Source of the DNA: Bacteroidales bacterium
GTDB taxonomy: Bacteria > Bacteroidota > Bacteroidia > Bacteroidales > UBA932
Direction: 5' to 3'
DNA length: 38,685 nt
Assembly: GCA_017477245.1 (NCBI GenBank)
Contig: JAFUWY010000024.1
Coordinates: 1 to 38,685, forward strand
Shown one piece after another: positions 1 through 8,733 of the stretch. Numbering within the stretch: the stretch's first letter is position 1; each line of letters starts with the position of its first letter. Under the pieces are notes generated by a model, which saw nothing but the letters and a program-made list of their open reading frames with translations, had not been told where the DNA came from and ran no database searches. The translations under genes were made by a program, and so were the position numbers.

Positions 1-423
1 GATGTTGATGTTGGGGGTCCAGACCGTCAGGCCGTGGTACTGGGGGCTTCCGACCGGGTTCTTGCGGTACTGGATGAACTTGATGCGCTGCTCCGTGGAA
101 GCGATGTCGAAGACCTGCTCGAGCAGGGCTTCGTCCCAGCTGGCCGCCATGCCGATGGCCTGCGGGAACACGGTGGCGAGGCCGGCCCGGGCGGCGCCGT
201 GCAGGGCTTCGTTCCACCAGTTGTAAGCACGGATGCCCAGCTCCGGGATGGCCGGGCTGGCATTCATCATCAGGGACGCTTTTTGCTCGAGGGTGAGCCG
301 TCCCAGCAGGTCCTCCGCCCGCTGCTCCGCAGGGAGGGAGGCGTCCTGATAAGGAAAACTCTGTGCGGAAAGCGTTCCGCACAGAGCCATCCCTACCAGT
401 GACGTGAGAAGGATCCTACGCAC
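1..423 (-). CDS. Glycoside hydrolase family 3, N-terminal part (beta-xylosidase/beta-glucosidase type), partial
   Basis: The first 141 codons of a secreted GH3 enzyme; the gene runs off the left edge. The start is GTG at 423: the in-frame stop TAA lies a few codons upstream and no ATG precedes the signal peptide, so an ATG-only search misses this gene. A signal peptide (MRRILLTSLVGMALCGTLSAQ) is followed by GRLTLEQKASLMMN, then AYNWWNEALHGAAR, ATVFPQAIGMAASWD and LTVWTPNINI, which are the characteristic blocks at the beginning of GH3 beta-xylosidase-like enzymes. The catalytic Asp lies beyond the window. It sits 13 bp downstream of the DUF4861 gene and is probably the last visible gene of the pectin operon. 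Family is confident; the substrate (xyloside versus glucoside) is inference. Confidence 0.88.
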   Translation of the reverse strand, partial: MRRILLTSLVGMALCGTLSAQSFPYQDASLPAEQRAEDLLGRLTLEQKASLMMNASPAIPELGIRAYNWWNEALHGAARAGLATVFPQAIGMAASWDEALLEQVFDIASTEQRIKFIQYRKNPVGSPQYHGLTVWTPNINI

Positions 424-436
424 TGTCGTGTTGTGT

Positions 437-1309
437 TTATTTTACCTTTTCGACTTCCGCGAACCAGGCGTCAGCGGTCTTGAGGTCGCCCTTGGACCAG
501 CAGGAGCCGTAGTAATAGGTGAAGGTCTCGCCGGACGCGATCTCGCGGGTGGCGATGCCGTGGTCGAGGTCCTCGTGGACACAGACATCCTTGGCGCCCG
601 GGACGACGACGGCCACGCCGAGCATGCCGTCCTCAGGCTCGATGCTCTGGTCGGAGGCGTGCTCCCAGATGGCATAGGCCGTGGGGGTCAGGCGCTCCTG
701 CTCGATGGTCTCCTGCGCGCTGTGGCGCAGCAGGCCGGCGGCGACGGTGAGCTTGTCGGTACCGGAGAACTTGTACGTGTCGTCCACGCGGCAGAAGTAA
801 CTGTCGGCGCAGACGGTCACCTGCTTGTCCAGGGACACCTTGATGCCTTCGGCGGCTTCCCATTCGGGATAGTGGAGCACGAAGACGACCTTGTCCGGGG
901 TCTGTTCGGTGATCTCGTAGCTGCGGTAGTTGGTGGCGGGCATCGCCAGCTTGTTGTCGATCAGCGGGGCGGAAGCGCCGCCGCCGAGGCTGACGGCGAC
1001 CTTGTAGCAGTCCTTGCCGTCACCGTGGTTGTGGTGGTAGTACTCGGGGTCCTTCTGGGCCTCGGCGTACCAGGTGTCGGCGACGAGCTTGCCCGGCATC
1101 TTCACCCAGATGTCGATGCCCGGGGAGGTGGGATTGCCCTCGAGGGCCTTGCCGTAGAAACGGCCGGCGATGAGGTTGTTCTCGAACACGAAGTCATCGG
1201 CGCGCTCCGGAACGAAGCGGGCCATGACCTTCGGCTCCGCGGGCTGCTGCTTGCAGCCCGCGAGGGCGAAGATCGCCGCAAAGGCGAGGATAAGTGCTTG
1301 TCTTTTCAT
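437..1309 (-). CDS. DUF4861-family lipoprotein in a pectin-utilisation operon
   Basis: A 290-residue predicted lipoprotein: the signal MKRQALILAFAAIFALAGC places the lipobox Cys at residue 19. The rest resembles DUF4861 proteins, with a beta-rich central part (GRFYGKALEGNPTSPGIDIWVK, YYHHNHGDGKDCYKVAVSLGGG) and the C-terminal stretch GETFTYYYGSCWSKGD. DUF4861 proteins recur in rhamnogalacturonan and pectin loci of Bacteroidetes, but I know of no firmly assigned activity for this one. The ATG overlaps the kduI stop by one base (TAATG), which suggests translational coupling. A role in binding or hydrolysing galacturonide side groups is only inference from context. Confidence 0.8.
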   Translation of the reverse strand: MKRQALILAFAAIFALAGCKQQPAEPKVMARFVPERADDFVFENNLIAGRFYGKALEGNPTSPGIDIWVKMPGKLVADTWYAEAQKDPEYYHHNHGDGKDCYKVAVSLGGGASAPLIDNKLAMPATNYRSYEITEQTPDKVVFVLHYPEWEAAEGIKVSLDKQVTVCADSYFCRVDDTYKFSGTDKLTVAAGLLRHSAQETIEQERLTPTAYAIWEHASDQSIEPEDGMLGVAVVVPGAKDVCVHEDLDHGIATREIASGETFTYYYGSCWSKGDLKTADAWFAEVEKVK

Positions 1310-2151
1310 TACTTCAGATCAGGGGTTGCGCACCAGTCCATGTCGTTGTAGTCGTCGTTCTCGCCGCACATGCCCCAGATGAAGGTGTAGTTGCGGGTGG
1401 CGCAGGCGGAGTGGATGCTCCACTGCGGGGAGATGACGGCCTGCTCGTTGTGCATCCAGATGTGACGGGTCTCCTGCGGCTCGCCCATGAAGTGGCAGAC
1501 CGCGGCGTCCTCCGGGACCTCGAAGTAGAAGTAGACCTCCATGCGGCGGTCGTGGGTGTGGGCCGGCATGGTGTTCCAGGTGCTGCCCGGGGCGAGCTCG
1601 GTCATACCCATCTGGAGCTGGCAGCACGGCACGACCTCCTTGACCAGGAGGCGGTTGATCGTGCGCTCGTTGGACTCCTCGAGGGAGCCGAGGTGCATCA
1701 CCACGGCGTCCTTCTTGCTGACCTTCTTGACGCCGGTCTCGCGGTGGGCGGTGGCGGAGCAGAAGTAGAAGTGCGCGGGCTTCTCCGGGGAGTCGCTCTT
1801 GAAGGTGACGTGGCGGTTGCCGCGGCCGATGTAGAGGGCCTCCTTGTACTCGAGGTGGTACTCCTCCTCGCCCACGACCACGGTGCCGGCGCCGCCGACA
1901 TTGATGATACCGAGCTCGCGGCGCTGGGTGAAGTAGTCGGCGCGGAGGATCTCCGGTGCGCTGAGCAGGAGGTCTTCCTTCACGGGGACGGCGCCGCCCG
2001 CGATGATGCGGTCGAACATCGAGTAGACCATGTTGATCTCGTCGGCCACCATCACGTTCTCCACGAGGTATTCCTTGCGGATGCGTTCGGTGTCGTAGTG
2101 CTTCGCGTCAAGGTTGCTCGACGCTTGGCGGACTTGGCAGTTGAGCTTCAT
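1309..2151 (-). CDS. kduI: 5-dehydro-4-deoxy-D-glucuronate isomerase
   Basis: KduI, 280 residues, a usual length for the family. It isomerises 5-keto-4-deoxyuronate, released from unsaturated galacturonides, to 2,5-diketo-3-deoxygluconate (DKI to DKII) in the cytoplasm. The cupin metal site is visible: H198 and H200 in MPAHTHDRRMEVYFYF, E205 in the same block, and H247 in SPQWSIHSAC. There is no signal peptide, as expected. It lies between kduD (12 bp upstream) and the DUF4861 gene (1-bp overlap), giving the consecutive steps KduI and KduD in one operon with GH105 and GH28. Confidence 0.96.
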   Translation of the reverse strand: MKLNCQVRQASSNLDAKHYDTERIRKEYLVENVMVADEINMVYSMFDRIIAGGAVPVKEDLLLSAPEILRADYFTQRRELGIINVGGAGTVVVGEEEYHLEYKEALYIGRGNRHVTFKSDSPEKPAHFYFCSATAHRETGVKKVSKKDAVVMHLGSLEESNERTINRLLVKEVVPCCQLQMGMTELAPGSTWNTMPAHTHDRRMEVYFYFEVPEDAAVCHFMGEPQETRHIWMHNEQAVISPQWSIHSACATRNYTFIWGMCGENDDYNDMDWCATPDLK

Positions 2152-2163
2152 ACGGTGCGCGGT

Positions 2164-2970
<807 letters not shown>

Positions 2971-3005
2971 AATAGTTGATAAAGTTTGTTTATGATTATT
3001 ATCTG

Positions 3006-4193
3006 TTACTTGAGTCTTTCCATTTCGAGGGAGGCCCAGATGAAGGGTCCGACGCCCTTGGAGTCGTTGGGGCGGATGGGCTCGCTGAGGTAGTAGGCGT
3101 AGTCGCCCATGCGGTTGCCGTTGCCGCCCAGGCCGCCCACGGAGCAGCACTTCTCGATGCTGATGCGGCCCTGGTCGTCCGTGGAGATGAACTCGCGCAC
3201 GACGTCTTCATAGAGCTTCTTGGCGTAAGGGAGCAGTTCGGCGTCGAGGTAGCCCATCCGGATGCCCTTCAGGAAGGTGAAGGAGAACATCGCGGAGCAG
3301 GTGGACTCGAGGTAGTTGCCCTCGCGGCCCGGCTGGTCCAGGACCTGGTACCACACGCCGCTCTCCTTGTCGGCCCACTTGGGCAACTCGCCGCAGATGG
3401 TCCGCAGGATGTCGATGAGTTTCTGGCGCGGGGCGTAGTCCTCGGGCAGCCAGTCGAGCACGTCGACCAGCGCCATGCAGTACCAGCCCAGGGCACGGCC
3501 CCAGCAATGGAAGGACTGGCCGTGGGTGGCGGGGTCGCACCAGAACATGCTCTCGGACTCGTCCCAGGCGTGGCGGTAGAGCTTCGTGGCGGGGTCGTAG
3601 GTCTTCTCGGCCGCGACGACGAATTCGTTCACGATGTCGTCGTAGGCCTCGATGCGGGCCTGCCCGTCGAGGTAGCGGGAAGCGTACTCGACGTAGAAGG
3701 GCTCGGCCATGTAGACGCCGTCCAGCCAGACCTGGTTGGGGTAGACCTGCTTGTGCCAGAAGGCGCCCGCGTTGGTGCGCGGCTGGCCGTCGATCTGGCT
3801 CTTGACGAGCTCGATGGCCTTGCGGTACTTCTCGTTCCCGGTCTTGTCGTAGAAGTAGAAGAGGGACTTGCCCGGGCAGATCAGGTCGGTGGAGTATTTC
3901 TCGACGGAATAGGTCTTGATGGTGCCGTCTTCGTTGACGATCGCGTCGTACCACTTGTAGACGAAGTCGTAGATGGCCTGGTCGCCGTAGGCCTCATACA
4001 CGTCCAGGAAGGAGCGGAGCTCCAGGCCCGGGGTGTAGTTCCACTTGAGGCGGCCGTCGGTGTAGTCGAGGTAGGTTGCGTCCCCGCAGCGGGACATCTG
4101 GGAGTGGACCATCTGCTCGGAGAGCGGTTCGGCCTTCTGGGTGCAGGAGACGGTGGCGGCGAGGGCCAGCAGGGCGGTGAATAATCTTCTCAT
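3006..4193 (-). CDS. GH105 unsaturated rhamnogalacturonyl/galacturonyl hydrolase, lipoprotein
   Basis: A 395-residue GH105 (YteR/YesR-like, Glyco_hydro_88 fold) enzyme. It removes the unsaturated uronic acid from the non-reducing end of lyase-generated pectin oligosaccharides. A lipoprotein signal precedes Cys17 (LAATVSC). Conserved blocks include VWLDGVYMAEPFYVEYA, in which D158 corresponds to the general-acid Asp of YteR, WGRALGWYCMALVDVLDWLP at about 231-250, and CSAMFSFTFLKGI. The start is MRRLFTALLALAA at 4193; the frame extends further up to 4262 but overlaps GH28. It starts 5 bp after the GH28 stop. Its product feeds KduI/KduD, so operon logic is coherent. Rhamnogalacturonan versus polygalacturonan preference is not resolved. 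Confidence 0.93.
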   Translation of the reverse strand: MRRLFTALLALAATVSCTQKAEPLSEQMVHSQMSRCGDATYLDYTDGRLKWNYTPGLELRSFLDVYEAYGDQAIYDFVYKWYDAIVNEDGTIKTYSVEKYSTDLICPGKSLFYFYDKTGNEKYRKAIELVKSQIDGQPRTNAGAFWHKQVYPNQVWLDGVYMAEPFYVEYASRYLDGQARIEAYDDIVNEFVVAAEKTYDPATKLYRHAWDESESMFWCDPATHGQSFHCWGRALGWYCMALVDVLDWLPEDYAPRQKLIDILRTICGELPKWADKESGVWYQVLDQPGREGNYLESTCSAMFSFTFLKGIRMGYLDAELLPYAKKLYEDVVREFISTDDQGRISIEKCCSVGGLGGNGNRMGDYAYYLSEPIRPNDSKGVGPFIWASLEMERLK

Positions 4194-4198
4194 GGGAT

Positions 4199-5734
4199 CT
4201 ATTCGTTGGTGAAGTTCTTGACTTTGTATGTGTTGACAGGTGCGCCGGTCTTCGGGAAGCACTTGACGTTCTTGAAACTGATGTCCTGGGAGTTGCGCAG
4301 GTCGATGCCGGTCTGGGCAGTCATCGTGCAGTCGGTGATGTTGATGTTGGAGACGGGCATCTCCGGCAGGCCGTTGAAGAACATGGCGCGGGCGGCGCCG
4401 TTGCAGTAGACGTTCCGGATGTAGATGTCTCGGAATTCCGGGGTGGTCTCGTCCACGGGCCTGGCCGGCTCGTCCACGACCGGGCTGCCGTCGGCGGCGG
4501 CCTCCACGGCCGACTTGCCGCCGTAGAAGAGGTCGAAGAGCACGCCTTCGGCGAGGATGTCCTTCATGTAGATGTTGTCGATGTGGATGTTGCGGACCAC
4601 GCCGCCGCGGCCGCGGGTGCTCTTGAAGCGCAGGCCCACGTCGGTGCCGAGGAAGCGGCAGTTGGACACCTTGATGTTCTCGACGCCGCCGCTCATCTCG
4701 GACCCGACGGTGAAGCCGCCGTGGCCGTGGAAGACGGTGCAGTTGTCGACGATGAGGTTCTTGCAGGGACGGGCGCGGCGGCGGCCGTCGGCGTCCTTGC
4801 CGGACTTGATGCAGATGCCGTCGTCGCCGGCGTCGAAGATGGAGTCGATGATCAGGACGTTCTCACAGCTGTCCACGTCGATGGCGTCGCCGTTCTGGGA
4901 GTACCAGGGATTGCGGATGTTGACGCGGTTGACGATGAGGTTCTTGCACATGAGCGGATGGACGTTCCAGCAGGGGGAGTTCTGGAAGGTGACGCCTTCG
5001 AGCAGGACGTTCTCGCAGTTCCGGAGCTGGACGAGGTTGGGGCGGAGGAAACTCTTGATTTCGTTCCACTCGGCGTCCGTGAGGTCGCTCTTGGGGACGT
5101 TCATGTTGCTCATCCGCGAGGCCTTGAGGAAGCCGTCGTCGGGATACCAGGTCCTGCCGTCCTCGCTGAGGACGCCGCCGGAGGCCAGCAGGCGGTTCCA
5201 CTCGCCCTCGGCCATCTTGCTCTTCTTGACCATGCGCCAGGCGTCGCCGTTGCCGTCGATCACGCCGGAGCCGGTGATGGAGATGTTCTTCGCCCCGTCG
5301 GCATGGATCGGGGATTCGCAGCGCTTGGTGTCAAGACCCTCGAAGACCGTGCTGACGATGGGGTAGAGATCGCGGTCGGGATCGAAGATCACCACGGCGT
5401 TCTCCGTGAGATGGAGGTCGCAGCCACTCAGGATGCCGATCGGGCCGGTGAGCCAGAGGCCGGCGGGGACGTTGAGGTGGCCGCCGCCCTTGTCGGAGAG
5501 GTGCTGCATGGCCTTGGCGAAAGCCTCGGTGTTGCGGGTGACGCCGTCGCCGACACCGCCGAAATCGGTGAGGTCCACGCTGTAGTCGGGGATGACCGGG
5601 CGGGAAACCTTCGGCATGTCGAAGGGCAGGTCCTTGTAGAGGTAGGCGAATTCGTCGGGTGCCTTGCTGCAAGCCAGCAGCAGGGTGGCACAGACGGTGC
5701 CGAGAAGGATGCGCAGGAGGGCGTTGCGTTTCAT
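4199..5734 (-). CDS. GH28 polygalacturonase-type lipoprotein
   Basis: A 511-residue GH28 enzyme of the right-handed beta-helix type. It hydrolyses alpha-1,4 galacturonide (or rhamnogalacturonan) links. A lipoprotein signal ends at Cys22 (CATLLLAC). An N-terminal pectate-lyase-like segment (DFGGVGDGVTRNTEAF, 58-72) leads into the helix. The GH28 catalytic set is present: NGDAIDVD (N281, D283), DAGDDGICIKSG (D304 and D305), GHGG (H338) and RFKSTRGRGG (R369, K371). The start is MKRNALLRILLG at 5734; an open frame continues upstream to 6289 but only through antisense of rpiB. It is the first gene of the minus-strand operon, with a -7 promoter box 25 bp upstream of its start. Confidence 0.95.
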   Translation of the reverse strand: MKRNALLRILLGTVCATLLLACSKAPDEFAYLYKDLPFDMPKVSRPVIPDYSVDLTDFGGVGDGVTRNTEAFAKAMQHLSDKGGGHLNVPAGLWLTGPIGILSGCDLHLTENAVVIFDPDRDLYPIVSTVFEGLDTKRCESPIHADGAKNISITGSGVIDGNGDAWRMVKKSKMAEGEWNRLLASGGVLSEDGRTWYPDDGFLKASRMSNMNVPKSDLTDAEWNEIKSFLRPNLVQLRNCENVLLEGVTFQNSPCWNVHPLMCKNLIVNRVNIRNPWYSQNGDAIDVDSCENVLIIDSIFDAGDDGICIKSGKDADGRRRARPCKNLIVDNCTVFHGHGGFTVGSEMSGGVENIKVSNCRFLGTDVGLRFKSTRGRGGVVRNIHIDNIYMKDILAEGVLFDLFYGGKSAVEAAADGSPVVDEPARPVDETTPEFRDIYIRNVYCNGAARAMFFNGLPEMPVSNINITDCTMTAQTGIDLRNSQDISFKNVKCFPKTGAPVNTYKVKNFTNE

Positions 5735-5758
5735 GGGTGGTTGGTTTTGGTTTAACTT

Positions 5759-5766
5759 CAAAGATA
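5759..5766 (-). promoter_or_regulatory. -7 promoter box of the pectin operon
   Basis: On the minus strand this reads TATCTTTG, an exact match to the Bacteroidetes -7 consensus TAnnTTTG, 24 bp before the GH28 ATG. No good -33 TTTG is seen at the usual spacing, so a regulator may assist. It is one half of a divergent intergenic region shared with rpiB. Confidence 0.65.
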
Positions 5767-5839
5767 GGGTTTTTCGGCGAATAAAAAAAACTTGACAGAC
5801 AAAGAAACAAAAAATGAAGGCGGCAGCGGAAAGATTCGC

Positions 5840-5847
5840 TATATTTG
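5840..5847 (+). promoter_or_regulatory. -7 promoter box of rpiB-truB
   Basis: TATATTTG matches TAnnTTTG exactly and ends only 4 bases before the rpiB ATG at 5852. With the usual start a few bases downstream of this box, the mRNA would begin at or almost at the start codon, i.e. be leaderless. No clear -33 TTTG is visible. Confidence 0.55.
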
Positions 5848-5851
5848 CGAT

Positions 5852-6286
5852 ATGAAGAGAATCGGAATCTGCAGCGACCATACGGGCGTGGAATACAAGT
5901 CCCGGCTGATCGGCTACCTGCTGGACAAGGGCTACGAAGTCGTCAATTTCGGCACGGACAGCCCCGAGAGCTGTGATTACCCCGACTTCGCCCATCCGAT
6001 GGCAGCCGCCATCGAGGCGGGCGAGGTGGATGCCGGGATCGCCCTGTGCGGCACCGGCAACGGGATGTCGCTCGCGCTCAACCACCACAGGGGCATCCGG
6101 GCCGGACTGGCCTGGAACACCGCGATCGCCCGGCTGGTCAAGGAACACAACAACGCCAACGTGCTCGTGATGCCGGCACGCTTCGTCTCCTACCGCATGG
6201 CGGTGATGATGGTGCATGCCTGGCTCACGGCGGAATTCGCCGGAGGCCGGCACCAACGCAGAATTGACAAGATCCTTCTCCCGTAA
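5852..6286 (+). CDS. rpiB: Ribose-5-phosphate isomerase B
   Basis: RpiB (LacAB/RpiB family), 144 residues, interconverts ribose 5-phosphate and ribulose 5-phosphate in the pentose phosphate pathway. Family blocks: CSDHTGVEYK (7-16; D9, H10), CDYPDFA (41-47), GIALCGTGNGMSLALNHH (62-79) with the catalytic Cys66, and NNANVLVMPARF. The start MKRIGICSDHTG is preferred over an upstream in-frame ATG at 5792: the family begins at this strand, and the promoter box lies between the two. It is followed by truB, whose start overlaps the rpiB 3' end. Confidence 0.94.
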   Translation: MKRIGICSDHTGVEYKSRLIGYLLDKGYEVVNFGTDSPESCDYPDFAHPMAAAIEAGEVDAGIALCGTGNGMSLALNHHRGIRAGLAWNTAIARLVKEHNNANVLVMPARFVSYRMAVMMVHAWLTAEFAGGRHQRRIDKILLP

Positions 6287-7094
6287 CATCGAAGACTACC
6301 CGGAGGGCATCGTCCTCCCGGTCGACAAGCCGTATCGCTGGACCTCCGCGGACGTGATCCGCAAGGTCAAGTATGCGGCCATCCGCCATTTCGGCAAGAA
6401 GAACCTCAAGGTCGGCCATGCCGGCACGCTGGACCCCCTCGCGACGGGGATCCTGCTCGTCTGCATCGGCCCGGCCACCAAGCGGGCGGAGGAGTTGCAG
6501 CGCTCCGCCAAGGAGTATGTGGCCGGCGTGACCTTCGGCGCCACGACGCCCTCCTATGACCTGGAAAAGGACATCGACTGCGAATACCCCCTGGACGGCG
6601 TGTCCGAGGCCGCCCTGCGTGCGGCCCTGCCCGCCTTCGTCGGGGAGCAGGACCAGGTGGCGCCGCTCTTCAGCGCCAAGTCCGTGGACGGCGTGCGTGC
6701 GTATGAGACGGCGCGCCGGCTGCTGCGCGAGGCGCAGCGCGAAGGCCGCGCCTTCGACCCCGGCGACGTCCTGCAGTCCAGCCGCATCACCATCTACGAC
6801 CTCGAACTGTTGTCCTGGCACGAAGACATCGTGCAGGACTTCACCGACGACGGCCTGGGGCGCATCCGCGTCGCGGACATCTCCGGCCGCCACCTGCCCA
6901 CGGCGATGGTCCGCGTGGCCTGCAGCAAGGGTACCTACATCCGGGCCCTGGCGCGCGACCTGGGCGAAGCCCTGGGCAGCGGCGCGTTCCTGAGCTCGCT
7001 GCGCCGCACGAAAAACGGCGGCTTCGGGATCGAAGACGCCGTCTCTCTGGAAGAGGTATTGCAGATGCTGGGGCCGGACTCAAGCCCGGAATGA
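6264..7094 (+). CDS. truB: tRNA pseudouridine(55) synthase
   Basis: TruB makes pseudouridine 55 in the T loop of tRNAs. The catalytic motif GHAGTLDPLATGILL is present, with Asp57 in this numbering, followed by FSAKSVDGVRAYETAR and, later, MVRVACSKGTYIRALARDLG (RNA binding/active-site wall). The start is uncertain. The TTG at 6264 gives 276 residues and a 23-bp overlap with rpiB; an ATG at 6216 would overlap rpiB by 71 bp and add 16 poorly conserved residues. Family members begin close to EGIVLPVDKPYRWTS, so the shorter form is favoured. It ends 4 bp from the convergent gltX stop, with no room for a separate terminator. Confidence 0.9.
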   Translation: MTRSFSRNIEDYPEGIVLPVDKPYRWTSADVIRKVKYAAIRHFGKKNLKVGHAGTLDPLATGILLVCIGPATKRAEELQRSAKEYVAGVTFGATTPSYDLEKDIDCEYPLDGVSEAALRAALPAFVGEQDQVAPLFSAKSVDGVRAYETARRLLREAQREGRAFDPGDVLQSSRITIYDLELLSWHEDIVQDFTDDGLGRIRVADISGRHLPTAMVRVACSKGTYIRALARDLGEALGSGAFLSSLRRTKNGGFGIEDAVSLEEVLQMLGPDSSPE

Positions 7095-7098
7095 CAGT

Positions 7099-8733
7099 CT
7101 AACCCAGCCTTTCCTTCATGTAGCGCAGGCGGGCGATGCCTTCCTCCTTCCCGATGAAGTGCAGGATGTCGGCGATGCCCAGGCCGCTGGAGGCGCCGGA
7201 CAGGGCCAGGCGGATGCAGTTCATCACCTTGCCCATCGGCATCCCGTGCTCGCGGATGTAGTCCTCGAGCGCTTCCGGGGCTGCGTTCTCCATCGCTTCG
7301 AGCGCCGCGGCATAGATCTCCGGCTTGTAGAACTTGTCCACGTCCTTGGCGAGGAACGGGAAGGTGGCCGCGTCGTCATAGACCTTGGCGCGCGGATCCA
7401 CGGGGCGGTTGGGATCGGCCGGTTTCTCGCTCGCCGCGCCGGGCTTGACGCCGTAGGCTTCGAACTGCGAGGGGGCGATGAACAGGTACGAGGCGATGGT
7501 CCAGAAGTCCTGCACGAAGGTCGCGCGTTCCTTGACGAGCGCGACGACGCCCTGCACGAAGGTGGGGACGGCGTCGATGCCCTTCTCCTGCAGGAGGGGC
7601 AGGAAGTCCGCGGTCAGCTCCTCGTCGGAGCGCATCCGCAGGTACTCGCGGTTGAACCACCGGGCCTTCTCGGGGTTGAATTTCGCCCCGCTCTTGCCGA
7701 CCTTGTCCAGCGAGAAGGCCTGCACGAGCTCGGACAGGGAGAAGATCTCCTGCTCCGTGCCCGGGTTCCAGCCCAGCATCGCCAGCAGGTTGACGAACGC
7801 TTCGGGGAAATACCCGTCCTCGCGGTAGCCGCGCGAGGTCTCGCCCGTCGCGGGCGAAGTCCAGCGCAGCGGGAACACGGGGAATCCCATCTTGTCGCCG
7901 TCGCGCTTGCTGAGCTTGCCGTTGCCGATGGGCTTGAGCAGCAGGGGCAGGTGCGCGAACCGGGGCTGGCTGTCCTGCCAGCCGAAGGCCTCGTACAGCA
8001 GGTAGTGCAGGGGCAGGGAAGGCAGCCACTCCTCGCCGCGGATGACCTCGGTGATCTCCATCAGGTGGTCATCCACGATGTTGGCGAGGTGGTAGGTCGG
8101 GAGTTCGTCTGCGCGCTTCCACAGCACCTTGTCGTCCAGGGTGGCGGTGTGCACCTCGATGTGGCCGCGGATCAGGTCGTCCATCTCCACCACGCGGTCC
8201 TCCGGCATGCGGAAGCGGACCGTCCAGTCGGTGCGCTCCTCCAGCAGGCGCTTCACCTCCTCCGGAGACAGGGTCAGCGAATTGCGCAGCCCCCCGCGGG
8301 TGAGGTGGTTGTAGATGAAGGTCTCGCCGCGCGCCTCGGCGTCGGCGCGGGCCTTCTCCAGCTCCTCGGCCGTGTCGAAGGCGTAGTAGGCGTTCCCAGA
8401 AGCGACGAGCTGCTCGGCGTATCTGCGGTAGATGCCGCGGCGCTGGCTCTGCCGGTAGGGGGCGTGGGGGTGCTGTTCGGACGGGGTCTCCACCACGTTG
8501 CCTGCGGCGTCCACGCCCTCGTCGGGGTAGATGCCGCACCAGCGCAGCGCCTCGATGATATACTGCTCCGCGCCGGGGACGAAACGGTTGGAGTCCGTGT
8601 CCTCGATGCGGAGGATGAAGTCTCCGCCTTTCTGTTTGGCGTACAAATAGTTGTAGAGTGCCGTCCGCACGCCGCCCATGTGCAGCGGGCCGGTCGGCGA
8701 CGGGGCGAACCTTACGCGTGTCCTCTTGCTCAT
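7099..8733 (-). CDS. gltX: Glutamyl-tRNA synthetase
   Basis: GluRS, 544 residues, class I aminoacyl-tRNA synthetase charging tRNA-Glu. The HIGH-like signature is in PSPTGPLHMGG (11-21) and the KLSKR signature at 273-277 (GNGKLSKRDGDKMGFPVF), followed by the longer insert usual in Bacteroidetes GluRS. The true start MSKRTRVRFAPSPTG at 8733 overlaps the ftsZ stop as ATGA, so it is very probably co-transcribed as the last gene of the dcw operon. An open frame continues upstream through ftsZ but is not coding. Confidence 0.96.
   Translation of the reverse strand: MSKRTRVRFAPSPTGPLHMGGVRTALYNYLYAKQKGGDFILRIEDTDSNRFVPGAEQYIIEALRWCGIYPDEGVDAAGNVVETPSEQHPHAPYRQSQRRGIYRRYAEQLVASGNAYYAFDTAEELEKARADAEARGETFIYNHLTRGGLRNSLTLSPEEVKRLLEERTDWTVRFRMPEDRVVEMDDLIRGHIEVHTATLDDKVLWKRADELPTYHLANIVDDHLMEITEVIRGEEWLPSLPLHYLLYEAFGWQDSQPRFAHLPLLLKPIGNGKLSKRDGDKMGFPVFPLRWTSPATGETSRGYREDGYFPEAFVNLLAMLGWNPGTEQEIFSLSELVQAFSLDKVGKSGAKFNPEKARWFNREYLRMRSDEELTADFLPLLQEKGIDAVPTFVQGVVALVKERATFVQDFWTIASYLFIAPSQFEAYGVKPGAASEKPADPNRPVDPRAKVYDDAATFPFLAKDVDKFYKPEIYAAALEAMENAAPEALEDYIREHGMPMGKVMNCIRLALSGASSGLGIADILHFIGKEEGIARLRYMKERLG

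Noticed and set aside
5792-5851. Longer rpiB start
   Set aside because: The extra 20 residues are not part of the family and the promoter box lies inside them.
5735-6289. Upstream extension of the GH28 frame
   Set aside because: It would run through antisense of rpiB and past the promoter box; the signal peptide begins at 5734.
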